Source: Pseudomonadales bacterium (GTDB lineage: Bacteria > Pseudomonadota > Gammaproteobacteria > Pseudomonadales > DT-91). From it: 41,710 nt of DNA. Location: positions 1 to 41,710 of the forward strand of contig JABSRQ010000038.1 of the NCBI GenBank assembly GCA_013215055.1, written 5' to 3'. The notes below the pieces were generated by a model. That model was not told the origin of the DNA. It saw only the letters and a list, made by a program, of their open reading frames with translations, and made no database searches. Shown one piece after another: positions 1 through 8,418 of this stretch. The position numbers and the translations under genes are program-made. Each line of letters begins with the position of its first letter. Position 1 is the stretch's first letter.

Positions 1-1020
1 TATCTTGGCTTTTTCGGCTGTTGTCCATGATTCGCCACCGGTCTGCAGAAGGTCAAGAGACTCTTCTACCCATGATGGCATCAAACGTACTTTCTCCAGC
101 GCTCGGATTGCTTTTCTAGCCATCAGGATCAAATCGCGCTTTTGCTCGCAGATAGGCCAGGCTTCGCTTTTTGAAGGTGCAGAAAGAATAATCTCAAAAC
201 CAGCTCGTTCTAATGCGGCACAAACATCGGCAGGGTACATGGATTGCGTCGCCGCCAAGGTAGGCAAGAACGACTTATGCAGTGTTACATGTTCTTCGTT
301 ATTCCAATCAAAATGAGGGGTTAGCAAATATTCGGAACAAGCGTAGCGTGCACCGGGTTTTAAGACACGAAACATCTCTTTGGCATGATCATCCAATTCT
401 TCTTTTTTAAAGAACGGCCAAACAGCCTGCACCGAATAACAGCCATCAAAAGATTCTGCATCATAGGCTAATGGGTCGTGATGATTGCCTACCTTGTAAT
501 GCAGCCTGTCACTCATATCGCATTCTGCGGCCCAGTCTATCGCATTTTCGACCTGATCCGGATCGATGTTGTAACCCGATACCTGGCCACCGGTGATGGT
601 TGCCAGATGATGGGCAATTCTACCTCGGCCACAACCCATATCTAATAGATGTGAATCTTTAGGATTCTCAAGATTCAGTTGCTTTTCCATATCTTGTTCA
701 CATAGCAGCTGATTGCCATACAGGCCCTGGTTTTCATCCAGCTGTGGCGGGATATAGAGTTTTTCCAAATCGAACACGGATAACATATTGTTCAAGACCT
801 TGTAATAGGCCGCAACGGCCTTGGTCTCATCTTCTGTTTGGGTTTGTTCGCCACTTTGCATCGTTTGAAAGAATTTAAAGGCGTCTACGCAGGCCTGTTT
901 ATCTTCTTTAGGCAGGGTTGCCAAACGTTTGATGCCGGTTAGCGAGGTCTTGATTCTGTAGACATTTGCCTTTAAATCTTTATTTTCTCGTTGAAAAAAA
1001 CTTGTCATGCTGAGTGCCAT
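1..1020 (-). CDS. Erg6-like sterol C-24 methyltransferase family protein (3' end cut by window edge)
   Basis: The 340 codons read from the ATG at 1020 stay open to the window edge, so the C-terminus is missing. A class I SAM-binding motif, LDMGCGRGRIAHHLA, lies near residues 126-140, followed by GYNIDPDQVENA where sterol methyltransferases carry their second SAM-contact strand. The segment LKPGARYACSEY, with FDWNNEEH about ten residues later, closely resembles the corresponding part of Erg6/SMT proteins (known family signature recalled, not searched). Erg6 transfers a methyl group from SAM to C-24 of the sterol side chain. The N-terminal 100 residues are less typical, and the aromatic YEYGW sterol motif is not obvious, so another lipid substrate is possible. 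An AAGG Shine-Dalgarno lies nine bases before the ATG. The gene diverges from a TetR regulator and sterol-type enzymes, which supports a sterol role by inference. Confidence 0.8.
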   Translation of the reverse strand, partial: MALSMTSFFQRENKDLKANVYRIKTSLTGIKRLATLPKEDKQACVDAFKFFQTMQSGEQTQTEDETKAVAAYYKVLNNMLSVFDLEKLYIPPQLDENQGLYGNQLLCEQDMEKQLNLENPKDSHLLDMGCGRGRIAHHLATITGGQVSGYNIDPDQVENAIDWAAECDMSDRLHYKVGNHHDPLAYDAESFDGCYSVQAVWPFFKKEELDDHAKEMFRVLKPGARYACSEYLLTPHFDWNNEEHVTLHKSFLPTLAATQSMYPADVCAALERAGFEIILSAPSKSEAWPICEQKRDLILMARKAIRALEKVRLMPSWVEESLDLLQTGGESWTTAEKAKI

Positions 1021-1178
1021 TATCTTTGCCTTCTTTTTATTGTCGATGGGCCCAATGAGGCCTTTTGTATTCCCTGCGTCACATGCTATACCTGATCTGT
1101 AGCCAGTATAGACGTTTTATATTCCGTGCTTAAAAAACACAAATAGAGGTTAAAAACATTGCTCTCTATAAGATGAAG

Positions 1179-1198
1179 TCTGTTATCATATTAACAGA
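1179..1198. promoter_or_regulatory. Inverted repeat, candidate TetR operator
   Basis: TCTGTTA and TAACAGA form perfect 7-bp arms around a 6-bp spacer, 34 bp before the TetR start and about 160 bp before the divergent methyltransferase start. The size, symmetry and position fit a TetR-family operator that could control both directions. That role is inference. Confidence 0.5.
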
Positions 1199-1231
1199 TT
1201 TAGTTAATGTGTAAACTTTTTTGTGTGAAGG

Positions 1232-1831
1232 ATGGATCAACGTTTGAGCAAGTCATTATGGTCAGCCAATAGACCCAAGAGTGAAGTGGAAGCAAAAGAG
1301 CGTTTATGTGATGCGGCCTTGGCGTGTATTAAACGCAATGGCTTCGACAGAACCACGATGAGTGATATTGCCAAACAGGCGGGTGTTGCCAGACCTACGC
1401 TGTATAAACATTTTAAAAGTAAAACTGAAATATTTTTTGCCGCTATCGACGGGGTGGCTTTATCATTTACCGAGGCGGTTGTTGAACATGCGATGCAGTT
1501 TGTAAGCTTTGAAGAGCGCGTAACTGAAACGATTATTTTTGTGGTCACAGAGCTGCCTCAGCACCCATCTTTATCGTTGGTATTAAATAATGAATGTGCG
1601 CAAGTTTTAAGAAACAGGGCATTTTTTGATGATGCTACGCTGATCTTTTCGCAGATGACGGCAGGGCCGTTGATTGATGTACGGCCCGAGCTTAAGGATC
1701 AGGGCGTAGAGATTACAGAAATAATGTCGCGTTTTTCGCTTTCGTTGATTTTATTTCCAGGTCGATATTTAAATGACCTTGATGGATTACGCGCCTTGAT
1801 TAAAAAACGACTTTTACCGGGGTTAATCTAA
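1232..1831 (+). CDS. TetR/AcrR family transcriptional regulator
   Basis: This is a 199-residue protein with the usual TetR layout. The N-terminal helix-turn-helix reads TTMSDIAKQAGVARPTLYKHF around residues 41-61, preceded by a helix ending in KRNGFDR. The ligand-binding C-terminal half is divergent, as expected for the family. An AAGG sequence almost touches the ATG, which is closer than usual, so the true start could be slightly downstream. The gene is divergent from the Erg6-like gene and 105 bp upstream of the 5-alpha-reductase-like gene, with an inverted repeat just upstream. By family precedent it is a repressor released by a small hydrophobic ligand. Autoregulation and control of the neighbouring sterol-type enzymes are inferred from position. 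Confidence 0.9.
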   Translation: MDQRLSKSLWSANRPKSEVEAKERLCDAALACIKRNGFDRTTMSDIAKQAGVARPTLYKHFKSKTEIFFAAIDGVALSFTEAVVEHAMQFVSFEERVTETIIFVVTELPQHPSLSLVLNNECAQVLRNRAFFDDATLIFSQMTAGPLIDVRPELKDQGVEITEIMSRFSLSLILFPGRYLNDLDGLRALIKKRLLPGLI

Positions 1832-1936
1832 AAACATATCAACGTCACTAGATGACTAGGGACATTTATCATTTATTCAGGCAGATTTTGTTAATGAATG
1901 GGTGATAATATAAGAATAACGAAAAGGAAGTAGAAA

Positions 1937-2713
1937 ATGGAATATTCAAACACATTTATTGCAGGACTCAGCTTTGTTTTATTATGCAGTGTTGGCTGGA
2001 TCATTTTAAAACTGCTTAAGCTAAATTCACCGGTGGTTTATGGGCGCCACGATAGTGGTGAAAACCGCATGGGTGTACCAACCCGGCTTTCGTGGGTCAT
2101 TATGGAAGCACCGGCCTCATTAGTTTTTGCGTGGTTTGTATTTACCGGCCCGTTACCGGTTAGCGCACCCATGATAGCGTTGTTTATCATGTGGCAGCTG
2201 CATTATTTTCACCGCGCCTTTATTTACCCTTTTCAATTAAAGATACGCCCGGGTTCAACCACACCACTTCGTATGACCCTATCTGGCGCCTTCTTTTGTG
2301 CATTAAACGGTTTTTTAAACGGTTCTTTTCTTTCTTATTATGCGGAATTTTTACAATCAAACGACTGGTTATATTCACCGGCTTTTATTATTGGTGTCAG
2401 TCTGTTTGCTGCCGGATTTGTACTGAATAAAGTCTCCGATAAAGAATTAATGCGTTTGCGTAAAGAGAACCCGGATGCTTATAGCATTCCTTATAACGGT
2501 GCTTATCGCTGGGTATCCTGCCCGAATTATTTAGGTGAATTACTGACCTGGATTGGCTTTGCCTGTGCGGCGTGGTCTGTTGCGGGTTTGGTTTTTGCGT
2601 TTATGAGTGCTTCAAATCTCATCTTCAGGGCAATGGATAACCATAAATGGTATCACGAAAAATTCCCTGATTACCCTAAGGATAGAAAGGCCATTATTCC
2701 TTTTATTCTTTAA
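1937..2713 (+). CDS. Steroid 5-alpha-reductase (SRD5A-type) family membrane enzyme
   Basis: The 258-residue polytopic membrane protein has the length of animal SRD5A enzymes. These use NADPH to reduce the C4-C5 double bond of 3-oxo-delta-4 steroids. Visible family signatures are GVPTRLSW...ME with the acidic residue at E57, HYFHRAFIYP at 89-98, PNYLGEL at 196-202 (N197 and E201 match the Asn and Glu of the SRD5A NADPH/substrate site), and a C-terminal block of NHKWYHEKFPDYP then RKAIIPFIL. The H236 region corresponds to the conserved C-terminal His/Tyr cofactor motif. An AAGGAAG ribosome site precedes the ATG. It follows the TetR gene in the same direction and precedes a P450. Related families such as DUF1295 and trans-2-enoyl-CoA reductases are alternatives, but the HYFHR plus C-terminal match favours SRD5A. 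The substrate is unknown. Confidence 0.87.
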   Translation: MEYSNTFIAGLSFVLLCSVGWIILKLLKLNSPVVYGRHDSGENRMGVPTRLSWVIMEAPASLVFAWFVFTGPLPVSAPMIALFIMWQLHYFHRAFIYPFQLKIRPGSTTPLRMTLSGAFFCALNGFLNGSFLSYYAEFLQSNDWLYSPAFIIGVSLFAAGFVLNKVSDKELMRLRKENPDAYSIPYNGAYRWVSCPNYLGELLTWIGFACAAWSVAGLVFAFMSASNLIFRAMDNHKWYHEKFPDYPKDRKAIIPFIL

Positions 2714-2761
2714 ACGATTGCCGCAGGCAGAATCTCGCCGGTGGCTGTTGATGGTCTAAAC

Positions 2762-2805
2762 TTTAGCTAGGTGTTTTACGTCGTTGTATTCTTAACCTAG
2801 CTAAA
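2762..2805 (+). promoter_or_regulatory. 11-bp inverted repeat / RNA stem just before the P450 start
   Basis: TTTAGCTAGGT (2762-2772) and ACCTAGCTAAA (2795-2805) pair perfectly around a 22-nt loop. The right arm ends 10 bases before the P450 ATG and contains its only purine-rich stretch. There is no T-run, so it is not a classical terminator. It may mask the ribosome site, stabilise the upstream mRNA end, or be a pair of protein-binding half-sites. Each arm also contains the self-palindrome TAGCTA. Confidence 0.5.
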
Positions 2806-2815
2806 AGATTCTGTT

Positions 2816-4195
2816 ATGACCAAGGCCAATATCGATTTAAGTTATCAGCAGCGCCCTTATAACAAAGATCTGTCAGCCATTGCCGGTGAAGATGGCCTGC
2901 CATTATTGGGCACTACGCTTGAACTTATCAAAACGCCCTATGCTTTGGTGGATAGGCTGTATAAAACCTATGGCCCGGTGGCAAGGTCACGCATATTAAC
3001 TCAGCCTTATCTGATGGTGTCGGGCGCTGATATTAATCAGATGATTTTTTTAGATAGTGATAAAAACTTTTCGGCTGCCATGGGGTATAAGGAATCTCTG
3101 GCGCAGTTTTATAGTGGTGGCTTGCTGGTACGTGATTTTGATGATCACAAGATGCACAGGCGTATCTTTCAAACGGCATTTAAAAATGACACGCTGAGTT
3201 CCTATGCCGAGGTCATGAATGGCGTGATGAAAAAGAATATTGATTGCTGGGGGCAGCAACAAGACTTTCATTTTTTCCCTGCGGTTAAAACCACCTTGCT
3301 CGATGTAGCCGCGCAGATTTTTCTCGGTATTGAAGACTTAAACGGTAATGAAGCCCAACGTATTGCCAACACGTTTGAAGATATTTCCCAGGGTATGATG
3401 GGCCTTATTCACTGGGATACACCTCTATTACCCTTTTGTAAGTGGCGTAAAGGCAAGCAGGCCAAGTGTTATATGGAAGGGTATTTGATCAGTCAAATAG
3501 CCGAAAGGCGGCTAAACGATAAGAGCGATATTTTCAGCTTAATCTGTAAAGAGAGGGATGAAAACGGGGACTATTTTTCCGATGCTGATATTGCATCCCA
3601 TATCGATTTTTTATTATTTGCCGCCCACGATACCACCACCTCTAACTTGTCTTATATCATGCAGTATCTGGGGCAGGATAAAACGCTGCAAGATAAAGCC
3701 AGGGCCGAATGCCAGGCTAAAAACAAAGCCTTTTTAGCGTTTGATGATTTAAAAGACATGCATGAATTGCAGAAAATTCATTATGAGGCGTTACGCATGC
3801 ATCCCTCGGTGATGATGTTGCTGCGCCGTACGATTCGAGACTGTGAAATTGCAGGTGTACATGTACCGGCCGACACGATAATAAATGTGTTTCCACAATA
3901 TACCCATAGGATGGAAGAGTATTGGCAAGCCCCTGAAAAATTTGATCCCGAGCGTTTTTCAGATGAACGTGCCGAACATAAACGCCACCCCTTTGCGTTT
4001 ATTCCGTTTGGCGGCGGGGCACATAAATGTATAGGGTTACATTTTGCCGGCATGCTGACGAAATGTTTTATGCACCAGATGTTATTAACTTATGAATGGC
4101 AGGTGCCAGAAGGCTATGCACCTGAACATCAGGTTTTCCCAATGCCCAAGCAAAAAGATGATTTGCCTTTGCAGTTAAAGCGTATTCAGCACTAA
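2816..4195 (+). CDS. Cytochrome P450 (CYP51/CYP26/CYP120-like group)
   Basis: This is a complete 459-residue P450. The I-helix oxygen-activation motif AAHDTTT is at 269-275, the ExxR pair at E324/R327, and the haem-thiolate loop FGGGAHKCIG at 398-407 with C405 as axial ligand. The N-terminus is soluble, with no membrane anchor, as in most bacterial P450s. The HRRIFQTAF and SYAEVMNGVM segments and the helix-I context resemble CYP120 and CYP26 or CYP51 types, which oxidise retinoids, terpenoids and sterols. This grouping is by recalled resemblance, not a search. It needs separate ferredoxin partners, none of which is in the window. It follows the 5-alpha-reductase-like gene after 102 bp containing a perfect stem, so it is probably in the same unit but separately tuned. 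A sterol or terpenoid substrate is inferred from context. Confidence 0.93.
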   Translation: MTKANIDLSYQQRPYNKDLSAIAGEDGLPLLGTTLELIKTPYALVDRLYKTYGPVARSRILTQPYLMVSGADINQMIFLDSDKNFSAAMGYKESLAQFYSGGLLVRDFDDHKMHRRIFQTAFKNDTLSSYAEVMNGVMKKNIDCWGQQQDFHFFPAVKTTLLDVAAQIFLGIEDLNGNEAQRIANTFEDISQGMMGLIHWDTPLLPFCKWRKGKQAKCYMEGYLISQIAERRLNDKSDIFSLICKERDENGDYFSDADIASHIDFLLFAAHDTTTSNLSYIMQYLGQDKTLQDKARAECQAKNKAFLAFDDLKDMHELQKIHYEALRMHPSVMMLLRRTIRDCEIAGVHVPADTIINVFPQYTHRMEEYWQAPEKFDPERFSDERAEHKRHPFAFIPFGGGAHKCIGLHFAGMLTKCFMHQMLLTYEWQVPEGYAPEHQVFPMPKQKDDLPLQLKRIQH

Positions 4196-4387
4196 AGGCT
4201 GTTGATCTGGGTATATTTTAATGGCGATGCTTTTCTTAATATAACTAAATAAGCGCTATGACTGGAAGTCGTGGATTATTGGTTATTTCTACTCCTGATT
4301 TAAAAAAGATAAAATGACTGTAGCTTTGTATCTATATGCAAAAGGGATTTGTCTTCAAAAATCATTTCATTTGTCAGGTGTTGATTT

Positions 4388-7300
4388 ATGCTTTCACGTT
4401 TTGCTGCGCTTCCTTCGATTGTTTCATTAAGCTGTGTCTTATTATTATCGGCCTGTTCAGGCGGTAGTGATGACCGCAAAAATATTGATGCCGTTAATGA
4501 AGAAAATGATACCGCAACTACGGGTACAGGCACGGATACGAATACTGATACGACACCTAGCGATCAGCAGCGACTTTCCAATGCCTTGGCAGCCGGTGAT
4601 GTCAGCTTATTACCCACCGATACCGGCCCGCTTTATGCACGCACGCTGGATTATATTGATTTACAAAAAAACCAATCTACCGATTTCCTTCAAACCATCT
4701 ATGGCGATACATTGATTAGCTATACGCCTGAGAAGACTTCACAGTTTTTTATGTTTGAGCAGCGAGAGGGTGTTTACCCGTTGATTCGTGGTAATAAAGG
4801 TAAGCTATTGGCTGCCGCTGTAGAAATAGATGGTCAGCGTAATGCTGCGTTTGGCAGCAATATTCTTCGCAGGTTTCAGGATGATGAAGAGGTGGCATAT
4901 GAAGCGCCGATGATACAGTTGCTTACCTGGTTGATGACTAGGGATAGCAATACCCAGGCCAATGCCGCCGAGGTTCGTTTGGCGAATATGGATACCAATA
5001 CCGCTGCAAGTATCACCACATGGCTTACCGATAGATACCCGTTGTGGAATGTCAGCCATTGCCTGGATGATGCCATGTTAACAGCCTGTGTTAGCGAGAG
5101 TGTTGATTTGGTGATCACTGGTTCAGCCGGTGACACAGCTGCGGCGTTGGTAAGTACTTCATTACAAACGGCTCAAAGCAACGGAACAGGCGTGATGTAT
5201 GTACATTTACATAGCTGGAACAGCGTCGATTTAACCAACACCGTTTTGGCGGTGATGAACCTATCAATGCAATCTCCTGGTGGGCCAGGTAATTATTATT
5301 CTCAGGATGCGGCGAGTTGGAGCAATTATCAGGAGATGTTAGCGGCGTCTTGGGATTTAGCTGATATGCGTGATCTGGTCAGTAAACTGCAAGATGATAC
5401 GTTTTCATTTGATTTAAGCAGCTGTGCCACAAGCTGTGATGCGACTTTTGCCACAGAATATAAAGATGCTGTGAATAGCTTACGCAGCACGCTCAGTGCA
5501 CTGGATGCGCAGAACCGCAATATCTTTGCCGAACCCGGTTATGAGTTGGAAAAGCTGCTGATTTTACTCGGTGATACCTACCGTCAATCGATTGTCTACC
5601 CCATGGATGTGGGCAGCGGTGACAGCAAAGCCTTTTTACAAGCCTATTTTGCCGATTTTAGCGTATATAACTCACGCTTGGTGAATCCGGCCCAACCTGA
5701 TTTAGGTAACTTTAGCCGCAGTGATTTCAGTCATATAACGCCTATCAATAAAACCGTAAATTTAACCAGCAAAAAGTCGTTCCGTTCCGCGGGGGTCTAT
5801 GCATTACCGGGCCAAACATTTACCGTCACTAGGCATGACGGCAGCGATTTGAATGTTTCGGTTTTTATCAATACACAGCGTTCAGCCTCAACCAAGGAGT
5901 TTGACGAAAACCAATATAAGCGCCCAAAATATTTACAATCTACGGCGATCAATATCGCCGCAGGTGAAACCATTACCGTGACCAACCCTTATGGTGGGCC
6001 GTTGCAGCTAAAGTTTGATAAAAATGATTTGGCCGTTGAATTAAGCTTTAAAAATGTCGGCCAACATGCACATTGGGCCAGCGCCGCCGATGATGAAAGT
6101 TTTGCGGCTAGTCTGGCCTCTGGTGATTATGATTGGGCCGAAGTGGTAACCGCTAATTTTGAGGTGCATTCACAGCTGGAGAAAATGCGTTTATCGATTG
6201 CCAACGAAGCCTGGGGCAGCGCGAGCGCGATGGCAGCGGGTACTGAAAAATACATTCATAACTACCCGCATGTATTGGCCGGTTTTCAAGGCCCCGGTAT
6301 CGATGTAGTGCCAGAGATACATGACTTTGCCGCAGCCAAAGGTTGGAGTCTGTCAACTCAGGATATCGTCAAGCATATGAATGCCGATCAGCCTACCTGT
6401 GGTTCGGGTTGTTCCGGTAATCCCTATGATGCCGGTTGGCAGTTTAACCCGATTGGCCATGGTGATATTCATGAATTTGGCCATGGTTTAGAAAAAGGTA
6501 AATTCCGTTTCGCCGGTTGGGACAGCCATGCCAGCACCAATCCGTATTCGTATTATTCTAAATCGAAGTACCATAAGTCCACGGCAACGGTCTCTTCATG
6601 TCAGTCTCTGCCGTTTGATGCGATGTTTGAAACCTTAAAACAAAGCATGCTGCAGGCCGACCCTTTTGGCTTTATGCAATCGGCCAAATTAACCAGCTGG
6701 AGCCAGGGAATGAGTATCTATGTGCAGATGATGATGGCGGCACAGGCGCAGGGCAGCTTAGAAATTGGTTGGCATTTATTGGCCCGTTTACATGTGTTAG
6801 AACGAGAATTTGCAATTGCAGATAACGCGGATGAAAGCTGGTTGGCCAAACGTGACAGCTTGGGTTTTGGCCAGTTTGCTTTAGCCGATGCCAAGGCTTT
6901 AAATAATAACGACTGGTTATTGATTGCGATATCCACCGTCACCGAACGTGATTACCGTGATTTCTTAACGATGTGGGGGTTAAGTTTTACTGATGTGGCA
7001 TTACAGCAGGTAGCAAGCTACGGTTATGCGACCATGCCAATGAAATTCTATCAGGCCAGCGGCCGTGACTTCTGTGATGGGCTGGATAAAAGCGGCATCG
7101 ATATTATCGATACCGACGGTGATGGCATATTGGATGCCTTCGATGCCTTTGTTGATGATGCTTCCGAATGGGCCGATGCCGATGGTGACGGGCAGGGCGA
7201 TAATACGGATGAAACGTATGACTTGGATCCTGCGACATTACGTTATAACGATGTAGAAGTTTCATCGTTAAGTAATAGTTTATGTTTGGCGATTGATGCC

Positions 7301-7627
7301 TCTGCCACGCTATTGGATCAGAAACTGCAAACCGTAACCTGTAGCCAGGATGCCAATACATTGTGGAGCTGGGGTAATGATGGGCAGCTACATAGCAAGG
7401 CCGATTATGCATATTGTGTTACGGCCGCGAGCCTAAGCAGCGGCAAGGAGCTAGAACTTGCACTTTGTGCTGGAAATAACACCCAGTTTTTTGTTTATAA
7501 CGTCGATGATAAAAGCATTAAAAGCCTAGTAGAAAGCGGTGTGGCATTTGATAAATACAGCAATGGCAGTGTCAACCTTTATGGTGTCCATGGCGGCAGC
7601 AATCAACAATGGCAAATTGTTGAGTGA
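4388..7627 (+). CDS. ImpA/M60-like zinc metalloprotease lipoprotein with TSP3-type repeats and ricin-like domain
   Basis: The 1079-residue protein begins with a lipoprotein signal peptide ending in LLSAC (C23), then an acidic, Thr-rich linker. The zinc motif HEFGH is at 695-699 within a GHGDIHEFGHGLEKG context, resembling the ImpA/M60-like (gluzincin) peptidases that cleave glycoproteins. About 200 residues later come Asp-rich DTDGDGILD and DADGDGQGD repeats of thrombospondin type 3 (calcium-binding) kind, near 905-940. The last ~120 residues have ricin-type beta-trefoil character, with CLAID, CVTAAS and a terminal NQQWQIV (QxW). Anchoring to the outer membrane and attack on glycosylated proteins outside the cell are inferred from family knowledge. 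It is convergent with a GH25 gene, 17 bp apart, with no visible terminator between them. Confidence 0.83.
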   Translation: MLSRFAALPSIVSLSCVLLLSACSGGSDDRKNIDAVNEENDTATTGTGTDTNTDTTPSDQQRLSNALAAGDVSLLPTDTGPLYARTLDYIDLQKNQSTDFLQTIYGDTLISYTPEKTSQFFMFEQREGVYPLIRGNKGKLLAAAVEIDGQRNAAFGSNILRRFQDDEEVAYEAPMIQLLTWLMTRDSNTQANAAEVRLANMDTNTAASITTWLTDRYPLWNVSHCLDDAMLTACVSESVDLVITGSAGDTAAALVSTSLQTAQSNGTGVMYVHLHSWNSVDLTNTVLAVMNLSMQSPGGPGNYYSQDAASWSNYQEMLAASWDLADMRDLVSKLQDDTFSFDLSSCATSCDATFATEYKDAVNSLRSTLSALDAQNRNIFAEPGYELEKLLILLGDTYRQSIVYPMDVGSGDSKAFLQAYFADFSVYNSRLVNPAQPDLGNFSRSDFSHITPINKTVNLTSKKSFRSAGVYALPGQTFTVTRHDGSDLNVSVFINTQRSASTKEFDENQYKRPKYLQSTAINIAAGETITVTNPYGGPLQLKFDKNDLAVELSFKNVGQHAHWASAADDESFAASLASGDYDWAEVVTANFEVHSQLEKMRLSIANEAWGSASAMAAGTEKYIHNYPHVLAGFQGPGIDVVPEIHDFAAAKGWSLSTQDIVKHMNADQPTCGSGCSGNPYDAGWQFNPIGHGDIHEFGHGLEKGKFRFAGWDSHASTNPYSYYSKSKYHKSTATVSSCQSLPFDAMFETLKQSMLQADPFGFMQSAKLTSWSQGMSIYVQMMMAAQAQGSLEIGWHLLARLHVLEREFAIADNADESWLAKRDSLGFGQFALADAKALNNNDWLLIAISTVTERDYRDFLTMWGLSFTDVALQQVASYGYATMPMKFYQASGRDFCDGLDKSGIDIIDTDGDGILDAFDAFVDDASEWADADGDGQGDNTDETYDLDPATLRYNDVEVSSLSNSLCLAIDASATLLDQKLQTVTCSQDANTLWSWGNDGQLHSKADYAYCVTAASLSSGKELELALCAGNNTQFFVYNVDDKSIKSLVESGVAFDKYSNGSVNLYGVHGGSNQQWQIVE

Positions 7628-7644
7628 TGCCTATGTCGATGGGG

Positions 7645-8418
7645 TTATTTTCGCGGCCAAAGTTGCTGCAGTTCATCCAGGCTGCCGTTAAATTTATCCC
7701 GGTCACAGGCGCCTATGCCATCAACACTTTGTGGTTCATCACCGGCGGCGCCATCGGTGTATTGCCATAACGTCCAGCGTTCCCAGGCCGCAGGAATGAC
7801 CGGTTCGTTGCTGCTGTAACGGGCACACCAAAGCCAGCAATTGGATAATAAGGTATCTGGTGTATCAGCTAAAAGTTCATTCAGATAATGGCTAGAATAA
7901 ATCCCGGGCCAAGTGCCGGTTTGCTCTCGAACATGGCAGACAAATTCACAAGCTTGCTCCAGTGTCATGCTAGTGCCTGAGGGATTATTTTCCACATCCA
8001 AAACTAATAAATCTCCAGCTTGCACCTGAGCTAAAAAATGTTGAGCTTGAGTTACCGCGTCATCTCCTGTGCCAAAGTGGTAGGCTGCCCATAACAAACC
8101 TGCAGCCATCGCAGTGCTTCTTCTGCCTTGAAATTCAGGGTCTTTATAGCTGAGCCCCTGCGTCGCCTTGTGAATCACGGCGGCAATGCCGAAGGCTTTT
8201 ACCGCAGCAAAGTCACTTACCGTATTGTGATGAGATAAATCGATCACACAGTTTGAAATCACTGTAGTTTCATTATTGAGGTCAGCTACGTAAGCATCAT
8301 AAGCGGTTTGGCTTTCATGCCCCCAGTCACCGTCGGCACCGAACTTGGGCAGCGAAAAACCTTTGCTGATTAATCCGTATTGAATAAGCTGAGTGATATA
8401 GGGTTCAGACTTTTCCAT
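7645..8418 (-). CDS. Glycoside hydrolase family 25 muramidase (lysozyme)
   Basis: This 257-residue protein has a GH25 barrel from about residue 57. The first strand VIDLSHHN carries D60, the catalytic strand LLVLDVEN carries D141 and E143, and WPGIYSS and LWQYTDG are family-typical later strands. GH25 enzymes hydrolyse the beta-1,4 bond between N-acetylmuramic acid and N-acetylglucosamine in peptidoglycan. The first ~50 residues (LIQYGLISKGFSLPKFGADG...ESQTAYDAY) resemble a short peptidoglycan-binding-type module. No signal peptide is visible, so export would need another route, or the enzyme acts after lysis. An AAAGGA ribosome site precedes the ATG. No holin or other phage gene is adjacent. 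Confidence 0.85.
   Translation of the reverse strand: MEKSEPYITQLIQYGLISKGFSLPKFGADGDWGHESQTAYDAYVADLNNETTVISNCVIDLSHHNTVSDFAAVKAFGIAAVIHKATQGLSYKDPEFQGRRSTAMAAGLLWAAYHFGTGDDAVTQAQHFLAQVQAGDLLVLDVENNPSGTSMTLEQACEFVCHVREQTGTWPGIYSSHYLNELLADTPDTLLSNCWLWCARYSSNEPVIPAAWERWTLWQYTDGAAGDEPQSVDGIGACDRDKFNGSLDELQQLWPRK

Noticed and set aside
5..316. Open reading frame of 103 codons on the plus strand at the left edge
   Set aside because: It lies opposite the Erg6-like gene, which has clear motifs on the minus strand, and its own product resembles nothing.
7645..8418. Prophage lysis module
   Set aside because: No holin, spanin, integrase or structural gene is nearby. The GH25 gene stands alone.
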